25,209 bases of DNA, taken from NCBI GenBank assembly GCA_013316395.1, contig WSMU01000013.1, positions 1 to 25,209 of the forward strand, read 5' to 3'. Shown here piece by piece: positions 1 through 7,347 of the stretch. Under the pieces are notes generated by a model, which worked only from the letters and a program-made list of their open reading frames with translations, was not told where the DNA came from and did no database searches. The translations under genes and the position numbers were made by a program. Positions within the stretch are counted from its first letter, which is position 1. Each line of letters opens with the position of its first letter. Source of the DNA: Alphaproteobacteria bacterium. GTDB lineage: Bacteria; Pseudomonadota; Alphaproteobacteria; Rs-D84.

Positions 1-3000
1 TGCAATGGATATGGTCGCCTCCTCCGGCCATGTTCCGGACGAAGTTGCGTTTTTCTTTAGCTGACCCGCGCTGCAATAGCTACTAACCGATGTCGCATTA
101 CGGGTTTCAAAGCAACTGGTTACCGCAGACCAGCCATTTCCTGTACCCAGCGTCCAGTTGGATTCTGCCCCTGGGCAGTTATTTTTCACACCGCCGGTAC
201 AGTATGTCGACCCGGTACACTGTGATTGTCCCGTACAGTTATTCCCACTGGTGTTACAGCCGGTGGTATAATATCCGGAACTGACATTCGTGCACGCCGA
301 TGCATTGGCGCCACTATACTTGGCCCTTGTTGTACATGCGCTGCATGATGTTGCCGTACCGCCCGCACTGTATGTGCCTGCCGAACAGCCTGTACATGTC
401 TGACCGCTGACAATATATCCCGGTTTTGCCTGCAGTGCTGTTGAGATTGTAGAACCGCCCCATGCTGTTGTGCTAGTCGCATTCTGGCGCAGCATACCCG
501 CGCTACAGTTTCCACCAACACTTTTTGTCTGATTACATTGTGTGACCGCACTCCAGCCTGTACCTGTATTGCGCGCCCAACCTGATGTCTGGGCAGGACA
601 GCTACTGCACGATGTTGCGGTGCCACCTGCGGACCACACCGCGCCACTGCACTGCGTACATGTCTGACCCGATACTATCGAGCCTGCCTTTGCCTGGAAC
701 GCGACGGATATAGTTGATGGATTCCATTCTGTTGTGCTCTTACCGGTTTGCTTTAACTGACCTGCACTGCAATAAGTGCTGACGGCGGTTGCGGCCTTGG
801 TCTGATAGCAACTGCCGACCGACCCCCAGCCTGTGCCGGTAGCTCGCGTCCAGCCAGATGTCTGGGCAGGACAACTACTGCACGATGTTGCGGTACCACC
901 TGCGGACCACACCGCGCCACTGCACTGCGTACATGTGGCGTTTTTGGTGTTATTTCCGCTGATTATGGAACCAGATTTGGCGGTCACACTGTAAATATTG
1001 GTTCCCCATGCAGTACCGCTGTAACTGATAGTGTTACTGGTCTTGGTTGCACAGTAAGTCGGCAGTGCTGCGGTCGGTGCCGTGTATCGGCATGTTGAGG
1101 CCGCGTTATACGGGGATACCGAAGAGTATGTTCCGCCTGTCACCGCAGGTGCAGTCAGCGAGCTGCAAGCCGCCCGGTGCGAGCCACCCGTGCAATAATA
1201 ACCCGCGCCGCAAGATGTGCACGCCGACGCACCGGCACCGGAATATGTACCGGCCGAACATCTACCACAGGAACGACCGGCAAGGCACCCGTTACCCGCC
1301 GCCGTGGGCGTTGCACTGGTACCGCCACCATTACTGAAATAACCCGCGCTGACGGCGCCACTGCCGTTGGCAGACGTCGCCCCGGCCGCACCATATCGAC
1401 CCGCCGCAATAATACCGCAGCTATATCCGGACAAACATCCATTTCCAGCAGCACTGGGCGTTGCACTGGTACCCGCACCACTGCTGTAATACCCGGCGGT
1501 AACATTGCCTGTTATACCCTGATCTGCACTCGCGTTGAAGGTATATGTGCCACCAGAACAGTACTTACCCGCAGGACATGCTGTACAAGAGGTTCCGCCA
1601 GCTTTTAGATAATAACCCGCGCCACAGGTATAGCTATTCACCGTCCAGCGTGCATATAATGTCACACTTGCTGTTGTCTTATTCCATGTGCGTACAGAAC
1701 CACGGCTGGTGTTATAGTATTGCGTACCACCAGATGCCGCACTGGTGTCGTACCAGCCGCCGAATGTATATCCGGTGCGCGATGGATTTGCACTGGTGCT
1801 AAGCGCCGGCATATTCGAATCATACGTAGCCGTTACATTATTCGGCTGATTGCCGCTGCCCCCGTTCAGATTAAAGCTAACCGTGCTTGTCATTGCTTTA
1901 CATGTGCCGGATACGGATGTACCCCCAGCGCTGCCCGTTACGGTAAAGCTGGTCGTACGGTTTGCGCCACCAGACTGACTGTATCCGGTAGAGCAGGTTA
2001 TAGTCGCACGCGGCGCATTACCACTTGATGTTGTTATCGCGCATGTTCCTTTCGTTGCACTGCATGTCGGCGTTGTCCATGCGGCATAGTATGTCGCAGA
2101 ACTTGTCGGACATGTTATAGATGTAGAGCCAGTTGTTGCGCTGCTGCCGGTGGCCCAACCTTTAAATATCTTGCTACCGTTGGTTATATTGCAGCTGCTG
2201 CTGTTCCATGCCGGCAAGGCCGTAGAGCTGCCTGTGGTACACGTCGTACTGCCGTTTGTTGTGCTGCTTTGACCGCCGCACGTGCCCGTGCCGCCGTTTT
2301 TGTTCAACGTTATGGTATTCGTTGTTGCCGTACAAGTTCCAGCAATACGCGTCCCGGCATTAGTCCAACCTGTATTACATGTAAACTGCGGATACAAGGT
2401 TGTTGGACCTGTTACATTGCAAGCTGTCGACGCGCTAAGCCCACCTGCTGCTGTGATACACTGTGTGCCTCCGGATGCGGCGGTGGTATTATAATGCCCG
2501 GCATAGGTCGCGTGTGTCTTAGCCGGCCTAGTGGACAGGGTAGTTGTCGGCGTAAAACATGTGTTATCGCTGTACCACGTTGTGGAGCCAGAATATTTAT
2601 ACAAATATGCTGTCGAGCCACTGCCACTATTTTGTGTTGCATTTATTGTTATCGTATTACATGTCGGGGCGCATGCTCCTGCAATCGTTATGCCGCTGGC
2701 TGTAAAGCCGGTGTTACAGTTATATCGCGCATAAAAAGTTGTCGCACCTGTCACATTGCAAGATGTTGATGTGCTAAGGGTTCCTGATGCATTGACACAC
2801 TGCACACCCCCCGATGTGTAATGCCCCGCATACGTCGCATTTGTCTTAGAAGGCTTAGTTATAGTGTAGATTTGTGTCGTGCACTTACTGTCGCTATACC
2901 ATGTTGTGGAACCAGTCCGTTTATATACCGTTGTGTTTGCAGACCCGCCATTTGTTGTCGCATTCATCGTAACCGCATTACAAGCCGGAGAACATGTATA

Positions 3001-4770
3001 AGAACTGGCCCCGGTACTGTTTGCCGTGCCGCCACGCACATAACCTGGCAAACACGTACTAATTGCGCATTTATTAGTCACACTGTTGGCCGCCCATGAC
3101 GCGGATGTCCATGTGCTGGCACCGGTTGCGTTTGTACATGTTGCATTACATGACGACTGACCTGTGGCAGTTGTAGTCTTACCGCCGCTACACGCCGTAC
3201 ATCTCGATGCACCAGCGGCGCTGTATGAACCTATTGCGCATGCCGTACAGGCACCCGTTCCAGAAACGGATTTATAGCGCCCGGCAGAACATGCAGTACA
3301 CCTATTGTTGACCTGTGCTGTTCCGTTATATGAGCCGTTCATGGTCATTTGATAACCGGCATTACATGACGTATATTTTTCATAATTACAGCCCGTATTA
3401 TATACAGCCGAGGTACCAGACCCACTTGTGTAAAAACATCTCCGCGTTCCACTGCCGCCATTTATATTAGAAAATGGCATATCCTTGCCTAAACAAGAAT
3501 TGATACTACCTGCACCTTCAGCGCTATCCGCCGCGGACGAATTCCATGCCGGTTTTCCCCATGTCCCCACACTTGGAACGGATGCTGGCTTTGGGCACGA
3601 TGTACATGCAGAAGTAGGGCTTTGCAGATTTGCCGTTCGCGCACTGCCATAATATGTACCATCACTACAGGGCACCGGATTTCCAGATAAAATAATCCAT
3701 TCCGGGTCAACAGTCTCATTAGCGCCGGCTCTAACACTTGTTACGATATCCACCGGAGCCATAACAGTTGTCCATGTGCTATTGTTTGTGGAAACAGATA
3801 CCGTCACAGCACGATACGTTCGTCCGTCTGCATACAATGCAAGCTTTATTGAACCTATTTCTTTTATTGCCCCCATATCCCAGGTCAATGTAGATCCGCC
3901 TTCTGCATACGGTCTCCGCTTCCAGTTTCCATCCGTTGCATTTCCCAAATTAGTGCCGGTCCCGGTTTTAACACCCGCCAAATAGTTGGTACCATTACCG
4001 AAACGGTCAGAGTAGGCTTGTATTTCTGCAACGTGTAATCCGGCACTATTCACACTATTGCCGCTTGTACTGACACGAATATATCTTGCCTGCTGAAAGC
4101 CACTTGCAATATACTGTCCGGCCGAAACTGACCTTGTACAATTACCCATTTCCGTGTGGTTGGCGGCACTGGTTGATGTGTTGGTAAAGCCATTCATACA
4201 ATGAACAACATGTGACACATTGCCATAAAAAACAGTTGTAGCCCACATATACCATGGCCCTGCGGGGGTTGTACATGTTCCGCCGGCCTTAACAACACGT
4301 GTGCCAGGGGCACATTTGACATAACACCAGGTATTGGCCTGGGCGCCCGCATCAGATGTATAACCACTGGGACAGTTATATATATTACCCGTATCAGATG
4401 TCGCACCCGTCGCAGGAATCGTAAAGGTTCCGGCCGTACAATATTTCCCGGCGGGGCAACTTTGACTGCACGTGGTTGTCCCAGATTTTATATATTTACC
4501 GGCACTACATGTAACACTTATATTCGCAGCCCGCGGACAAGTTAAGTTAGAGCCAGAGCATGTATGACCGCTGGGACATGGTAAACACGAACCACCAACA
4601 ACCGCCGCAACCGTCGAGCCATCCCTCTTGGAGCCGCACTGTGACGGATAATATCTATCCGCACATGCGGTATATTTTTTATTATTATTACACGTATAAC
4701 CTGCACCATAGGCAGAACCAATAAAAACAAACGTGAACAAGCACGCCAAAAGGCGTATAAATTTGGACAT
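1..4770 (-). CDS. Giant secreted cysteine-rich mosaic protein (InlB B-repeat, discoidin-like and GCC-type modules), C-terminus beyond window
   Basis: An open frame of 1590 codons runs from an ATG at 4768-4770 to the window edge without a stop, so the 3' end is missing. The N-terminus has a Lys/Arg start, a hydrophobic core and a cleavage-like SAYGA stretch near residue 22, indicating Sec export. Seen in order: cysteine-rich modules with CPAGKYC-type motifs (about 25-200); a beta-rich segment about 218-340 with ARYIRVS, LHVAEIQAYSD and TLTWDMG, resembling an F5/8 type C (discoidin) fold; GCC-type cysteine repeats (about 470-560); two paralogous blocks each with STTWYSD and ATYAGHY (about 597-685 and 703-798); a degenerate and then a good InlB B-repeat (about 820-895 and 960-1040, the latter with FNLNGGSG, RTGYTFGGWYD and LYARWT); then tandem cysteine modules to the edge. 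Such architecture suggests an adhesin or other surface-exposed protein; its anchoring and ligand cannot be seen. The export and domain calls are good, the function is inferred. Confidence 0.87.
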   Translation of the reverse strand, partial: MSKFIRLLACLFTFVFIGSAYGAGYTCNNNKKYTACADRYYPSQCGSKRDGSTVAAVVGGSCLPCPSGHTCSGSNLTCPRAANISVTCSAGKYIKSGTTTCSQSCPAGKYCTAGTFTIPATGATSDTGNIYNCPSGYTSDAGAQANTWCYVKCAPGTRVVKAGGTCTTPAGPWYMWATTVFYGNVSHVVHCMNGFTNTSTSAANHTEMGNCTRSVSAGQYIASGFQQARYIRVSTSGNSVNSAGLHVAEIQAYSDRFGNGTNYLAGVKTGTGTNLGNATDGNWKRRPYAEGGSTLTWDMGAIKEIGSIKLALYADGRTYRAVTVSVSTNNSTWTTVMAPVDIVTSVRAGANETVDPEWIILSGNPVPCSDGTYYGSARTANLQSPTSACTSCPKPASVPSVGTWGKPAWNSSAADSAEGAGSINSCLGKDMPFSNINGGSGTRRCFYTSGSGTSAVYNTGCNYEKYTSCNAGYQMTMNGSYNGTAQVNNRCTACSAGRYKSVSGTGACTACAIGSYSAAGASRCTACSGGKTTTATGQSSCNATCTNATGASTWTSASWAANSVTNKCAISTCLPGYVRGGTANSTGASSYTCSPACNAVTMNATTNGGSANTTVYKRTGSTTWYSDSKCTTQIYTITKPSKTNATYAGHYTSGGVQCVNASGTLSTSTSCNVTGATTFYARYNCNTGFTASGITIAGACAPTCNTITINATQNSGSGSTAYLYKYSGSTTWYSDNTCFTPTTTLSTRPAKTHATYAGHYNTTAASGGTQCITAAGGLSASTACNVTGPTTLYPQFTCNTGWTNAGTRIAGTCTATTNTITLNKNGGTGTCGGQSSTTNGSTTCTTGSSTALPAWNSSSCNITNGSKIFKGWATGSSATTGSTSITCPTSSATYYAAWTTPTCSATKGTCAITTSSGNAPRATITCSTGYSQSGGANRTTSFTVTGSAGGTSVSGTCKAMTSTVSFNLNGGSGNQPNNVTATYDSNMPALSTSANPSRTGYTFGGWYDTSAASGGTQYYNTSRGSVRTWNKTTASVTLYARWTVNSYTCGAGYYLKAGGTSCTACPAGKYCSGGTYTFNASADQGITGNVTAGYYSSGAGTSATPSAAGNGCLSGYSCGIIAAGRYGAAGATSANGSGAVSAGYFSNGGGTSATPTAAGNGCLAGRSCGRCSAGTYSGAGASACTSCGAGYYCTGGSHRAACSSLTAPAVTGGTYSSVSPYNAASTCRYTAPTAALPTYCATKTSNTISYSGTAWGTNIYSVTAKSGSIISGNNTKNATCTQCSGAVWSAGGTATSCSSCPAQTSGWTRATGTGWGSVGSCYQTKAATAVSTYCSAGQLKQTGKSTTEWNPSTISVAFQAKAGSIVSGQTCTQCSGAVWSAGGTATSCSSCPAQTSGWARNTGTGWSAVTQCNQTKSVGGNCSAGMLRQNATSTTAWGGSTISTALQAKPGYIVSGQTCTGCSAGTYSAGGTATSCSACTTRAKYSGANASACTNVSSGYYTTGCNTSGNNCTGQSQCTGSTYCTGGVKNNCPGAESNWTLGTGNGWSAVTSCFETRNATSVSSYCSAGQLKKNATSSGTWPEEATISIA
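584..663 (-). repeat. Internal coding repeat, copy 2 (about 91-codon module)
   Basis: This 80-base stretch matches 857-936 with only two differences by eye. It encodes the CTQCSGAVWSAGG / SCSSCPAQTSGW part of a module of about 91 residues (the copies are 273 bases apart). The near identity at DNA level, including third codon positions, points to recent duplication or gene conversion within the surface-protein gene. Confidence 0.9.
857..936 (-). repeat. Internal coding repeat, copy 1 (about 91-codon module)
   Basis: This copy is the partner of 584-663 and lies upstream of it in the direction of transcription. The following part of each module, with a YCSAGQLK-type motif and an IVSGQTC motif, is also conserved but more diverged. 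A further related module reaches the left window edge. Confidence 0.9.
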
Positions 4771-4798
4771 TTTCCCCACTTTTTTTCTCTTAATTAAA

Positions 4799-4828
4799 AT
4801 GATAGAAAAAAACGCGCATTTTGTTCAA
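4799..4828 (-). promoter_or_regulatory. Sigma70-type promoter of the giant surface-protein gene
   Basis: On the minus strand TTGAAC (4823-4828) and TATCAT (4799-4804) are separated by 18 bases. Transcription would start about 20-25 bases before the ATG. The ribosome-binding stretch is AGTGGGG just before the start codon. Confidence 0.6.
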
Positions 4829-4838
4829 GCAAAAAAAT

Positions 4839-4866
4839 TTGAATTTTCCAAAAAATCTGTTACGAT
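4839..4866 (+). promoter_or_regulatory. Promoter of rnpB
   Basis: TTGAAT (4839-4844) and TACGAT (4861-4866) are 16 bases apart and place the transcription start almost exactly at the P1 helix of RNase P RNA. It lies back to back with the surface-protein promoter, so the two -35 boxes are only about 10 bases apart. Confidence 0.5.
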
Positions 4867-4869
4867 ACT

Positions 4870-5206
4870 GCGCGTAAGATGCACAGAGCATAGCTGGCCC
4901 CGAATGGGGTCGGAGGAAAGTCCGGACTGCATGGGACAGCATACCGGCTAATTACCGGGCGGGGCAACCCGACGATAAGAGCAACAGTGACGAAACGATT
5001 TAGTTCGAGTGAAACGGGCAATCTCTATGCGCAGCAACTTCAAATAGGCCCCCTGTGACCAGTCCCAGGATTGGGGGCGGGTAGAAGGCTTGACATATTA
5101 TGGCAACATAGTATGCAGATTAATTATGCTCACTACCCGGGCGTGGTCCGTGAAAAAGACTGGGCCCGTGGCAGGACAGAATCCGGCTTATCGTGTATCT
5201 GCGCGC
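4870..5206 (+). ncRNA. rnpB: RNase P RNA, class A
   Basis: This is the catalytic RNA of RNase P, which removes 5' leaders from pre-tRNAs. The universal core is visible: GGAGGAAAGTCCGGACT at about 4911-4927 and its P4 partner ACAGAATCCGGCTTAT at about 5176-5191. Internal landmarks are GAGCAACAGTGACGAAACGA and CTTCAAATAGG. The ends are set by a long P1 helix in which GCGCGTA-GATGCAC (from 4870) pairs with GTGTATC-TGCGCGC (to 5206), allowing one bulge and G-U pairs. A terminator follows directly. Exact ends are uncertain by a few bases. Short open frames on both strands within it are not credible genes. Confidence 0.93.
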
Positions 5207-5233
5207 CGCCCCTGCGGGGGCGGTTGTTTTTTT
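5206..5233 (+). terminator. Terminator of rnpB
   Basis: CCGCCCC (5206-5212) and GGGGCGG (5217-5223) form a hairpin with loop TGCG, followed by TTGTTTTTTT. It abuts the P1 helix of the RNase P RNA. Confidence 0.85.
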
Positions 5234-5235
5234 GC

Positions 5236-5259
5236 AAAGAAAAACCCGCGCATGGCGGG
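5236..5259 (-). terminator. Terminator of the tol operon
   Basis: On the minus strand CCCGC and GCGGG (plus-strand 5245-5249 and 5255-5259) flank a 5-base loop and are followed by TTTTTCTTT. It lies 8 bases beyond the tolA stop and closes the operon opposite the rnpB terminator. Confidence 0.8.
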
Positions 5260-5266
5260 CTGTTTC

Positions 5267-6022
5267 CTACATAACCTTACCCTGGCTGGGGTAAAATGTC
5301 AGTTGTATTTTTTCCCACTTGGCAAATTCAGCCGGCGGCAGCATCCGAAACGGTTGGCATACATTTATCGCCGCACGAATTGTATCAAGAACATATGCAA
5401 ACGCCGGGTCAGTTTCTGCGGCCGCGGCCCCTTCGAACCAAACATCGCGCACAGTACCGTTTTGACGCATTGTTAAATGGGCAACCGCACGAATATCTGA
5501 AATATCACCACGCGAAGTATCAATAGTCCAACAGCGCGTCATCGCAACACGCAGCGCATCCACCACCGATATGGTCAATGTTCTATCCAACGATACCGTT
5601 TCACGATTTACACGTACAACCGTCTTTTTACGCGGGGCAGGTGTATTGTCCTTCTTTTGCTCTGCTGTTTTTTCAACAGATACCTTTTTGTCTTCTTTTG
5701 GCGACGTATCCGCCAGGCTGGGCTCTTCTATCGGGGCCGGGGCCGGCACAGGCTCCGGTGCGGGGGCGGGTTCTGGGGCCGGCTCCTCTTTTGGCTCAGG
5801 CTCTGTATCCTGGGGCGTGGCGGTATTATATAGGCGCGTTTCATCGCCAGAAACCTTTACCGAGCTTAGGTCTATTTCTGTTATTTCCACGCGGTCGGGC
5901 GCGACCAGTTGGGCACGCTTAACCACAACGGCAAAAGACGTTATCATCAGCGCAACCAGCGCCAGATGCCCACCCACGGACATCAGCATGTTTTCTGATG
6001 AAAATTGATTGAATCTGCCCAT
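5267..6022 (-). CDS. tolA: TolA-like envelope protein
   Basis: This protein is the inner-membrane-anchored arm of the Tol-Pal system, which in other bacteria uses the proton motive force through TolQR to pull on outer-membrane partners during division. Its 251 residues comprise a short cytoplasmic end, one membrane helix at about 12-34, a proline/glutamate/alanine-rich linker at about 72-130, and a C-terminal TolA/TonB-like domain from about 148. That domain keeps the paired cysteines (Cys164 in TRCW, Cys222 in VCQPF) and the closing KWEKIQLTFYPS strand expected of TolA. It is much shorter than the 421-residue E. coli protein because the long helical domain is replaced by the Pro-rich linker. 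It starts 9 bases after tolR. Assignment to TolA rather than TonB rests on this context and the C-terminal pattern. Confidence 0.87.
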   Translation of the reverse strand: MGRFNQFSSENMLMSVGGHLALVALMITSFAVVVKRAQLVAPDRVEITEIDLSSVKVSGDETRLYNTATPQDTEPEPKEEPAPEPAPAPEPVPAPAPIEEPSLADTSPKEDKKVSVEKTAEQKKDNTPAPRKKTVVRVNRETVSLDRTLTISVVDALRVAMTRCWTIDTSRGDISDIRAVAHLTMRQNGTVRDVWFEGAAAAETDPAFAYVLDTIRAAINVCQPFRMLPPAEFAKWEKIQLTFYPSQGKVM

Positions 6023-6031
6023 ATCTTACGA

Positions 6032-6433
6032 TTACCTATCCAGCTTGGTCCGCAGGCCAACGCGCTGGAACCCGGCATCTTTTAGTTTTCCCATAACAGA
6101 CATTACCGCACCATAATCCGCATGCGTGTCGCCATTTATCATAATAGTAAGCTGAGGATTTTCACCACGCATTGCAACCGCACGACGAACAACATCATCA
6201 CGCGACATCTGCATATCACCCAGATAGTAGCGCCCAGCAGAATCAACACTTATCTGAATTGCATGATCGTTTCCGGTCAATGCGGAATTACCCGCACTGG
6301 GCAAGTTTAAATCAATACCCGTTGTCATCATTGGGGTTGTTACCATAAACACCGCCAACAACACCGTCATGATATCAATCATCGGCGTCAGCGATATCGC
6401 GGCATCGGAATTTCTGCGTCTGTTGCGTGACAT
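6032..6433 (-). CDS. tolR: TolR, Tol-Pal proton-channel subunit (ExbD/TolR family)
   Basis: TolR forms the proton-conducting motor with TolQ in the inner membrane. The 133 residues have a basic N-terminus, one membrane helix at about 17-40 and a periplasmic domain. The key protonatable aspartate is present as Asp20 in TPMIDIMTVLL. The periplasmic part holds ITIMINGDTHADYGAVMSVM, a typical ExbD/TolR pattern. It lies 18 bases after tolQ and 9 before tolA. Length and residues are normal for the family. Confidence 0.93.
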   Translation of the reverse strand: MSRNRRRNSDAAISLTPMIDIMTVLLAVFMVTTPMMTTGIDLNLPSAGNSALTGNDHAIQISVDSAGRYYLGDMQMSRDDVVRRAVAMRGENPQLTIMINGDTHADYGAVMSVMGKLKDAGFQRVGLRTKLDR

Positions 6434-6451
6434 TTTTATACCCGCCTTGAT

Positions 6452-6946
6452 TTATTTACCCGCGCGTTTTTCACGCATTGCATCGGTCAAATCATCATAC
6501 AAGTTATCGGCGCGCTTTGTAAAATACTGATAAGCAACCGCCGCCGGCACTGCCGCAATCAGCCCCAATGCCGTTGTCCCCAATGCCGTTGCCAAACCCG
6601 GCGCAATAACGCCGATTGAAACAGACTGATTCACACCAATGGACGCAAAGGAATCCATAACGCCCCAAATTGTTCCAAACAACCCGACAAACGGCGCAAC
6701 ATAAGACACCATTGATAAAAACCATAAATTGCGGTCATAGGGGCGCATCGCGCGATCAATCGCCAGTTCCATATTACCATTATCCTTTATTTTCAAAGGC
6801 GTCCGTTTCTGGGCGCGCCACAGGCGGAACTTTTCAATAATAATCGCCCAGGACATTACACTGGCCGCCACCAGCAGCAGCGATATCACCAGCGTCATAA
6901 TATCGCCGGTTGTAAACAAAGATAATAATGAAAAATTATTCGTCAT
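6452..6946 (-). CDS. tolQ: TolQ, Tol-Pal motor subunit, with a shortened cytoplasmic loop
   Basis: TolQ is the multi-pass subunit of the TolQR motor. Three membrane helices are visible at about 14-38, 75-97 and 113-140. The conserved FVGLFGTIWGVMDSF and ALGTTALGLIAAVPA motifs of the MotA/TolQ/ExbB family are intact. The protein has only 164 residues against about 225-240 in typical TolQ. The deficit lies between helices 1 and 2, where only about 36 residues remain of a cytoplasmic loop usually near 100. The reading frame is continuous and the start has a good AAAGGAAAA ribosome-binding site, so this looks like a real short form, not a frameshift. ExbB is an alternative, but the ybgC-tolQRA order favours TolQ. 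Confidence 0.92.
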   Translation of the reverse strand: MTNNFSLLSLFTTGDIMTLVISLLLVAASVMSWAIIIEKFRLWRAQKRTPLKIKDNGNMELAIDRAMRPYDRNLWFLSMVSYVAPFVGLFGTIWGVMDSFASIGVNQSVSIGVIAPGLATALGTTALGLIAAVPAAVAYQYFTKRADNLYDDLTDAMREKRAGK

Positions 6947-6972
6947 TTTTCCTTTCCCTTACTTGTTAAAAC

Positions 6973-7347
6973 TTATTCCACTGCCGCCAACAGCTCTTCA
7001 GGTATACGCTTAGGCCGCATATCACCCCCAATATAAGCAGCGGTTAAATTGATTATAGCACAAACACTGTCGTCTTTCACGAACTTTTGTTCTATATCCA
7101 GACTGGCCGCGCCGCGCTTTACTATCTCTGATTCCACCGTAAAGTCATCCCCCAGCCGCAGCGGATGAATATACCGCGCACGAATTTCGCGCACAACAAA
7201 GCCGACATCACCGGCCGACGGCACCGCCCCGCGCAGCCAATTCATACGCGCACGCTCAGCTATTTCAATATAACGGCCGTGATATGCAATACCACCCGCA
7301 TCCGTATCGGCATAAGCAATCGAAAATGGGAAAATATGAGCCGTCAT
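6973..7347 (-). CDS. ybgC: YbgC-family acyl-CoA thioesterase
   Basis: This is a small hot-dog-fold thioesterase that hydrolyses acyl-CoA and is classically the first gene of tol-pal operons. The 124 residues carry the family signature YADTDAGGIAYHGRYIEIAE at 12-31, with the catalytic aspartate most likely Asp16. The start overlaps the ruvB stop as ATGA, so it is translationally coupled. It lies 26 bases upstream of tolQ. The substrate cannot be read from the sequence; in other bacteria short-chain or phospholipid-related acyl groups have been proposed. Confidence 0.92.
   Translation of the reverse strand: MTAHIFPFSIAYADTDAGGIAYHGRYIEIAERARMNWLRGAVPSAGDVGFVVREIRARYIHPLRLGDDFTVESEIVKRGAASLDIEQKFVKDDSVCAIINLTAAYIGGDMRPKRIPEELLAAVE

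Noticed and set aside
584..936. Repeated segments as a possible CRISPR array
   Set aside because: The copies are 80 bases long, 273 apart, in frame and encode protein modules; there are no short regular repeat-spacer units.
90..3985. Several plus-strand and short minus-strand open frames across the first 4 kb
   Set aside because: They are shadows of the continuous 1590-codon minus-strand frame, which has a signal peptide, promoter and recognisable domains.
5071..5476. Plus-strand open frames over the RNase P RNA and the tolA 3' end
   Set aside because: They lie across the structured rnpB core, its terminator and the opposite strand of tolA, with no ribosome-binding site.
5571..6008. Plus-strand frame of 145 codons rich in Gly/Ser/Ala
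   Set aside because: It is the antisense image of the Pro/Glu/Ala-rich linker of tolA.
6452..6946. tolQ as a pseudogene broken by a frameshift
   Set aside because: The frame is continuous from a good ribosome-binding site through all three helices, and no remnant of the missing loop is visible in other frames nearby.
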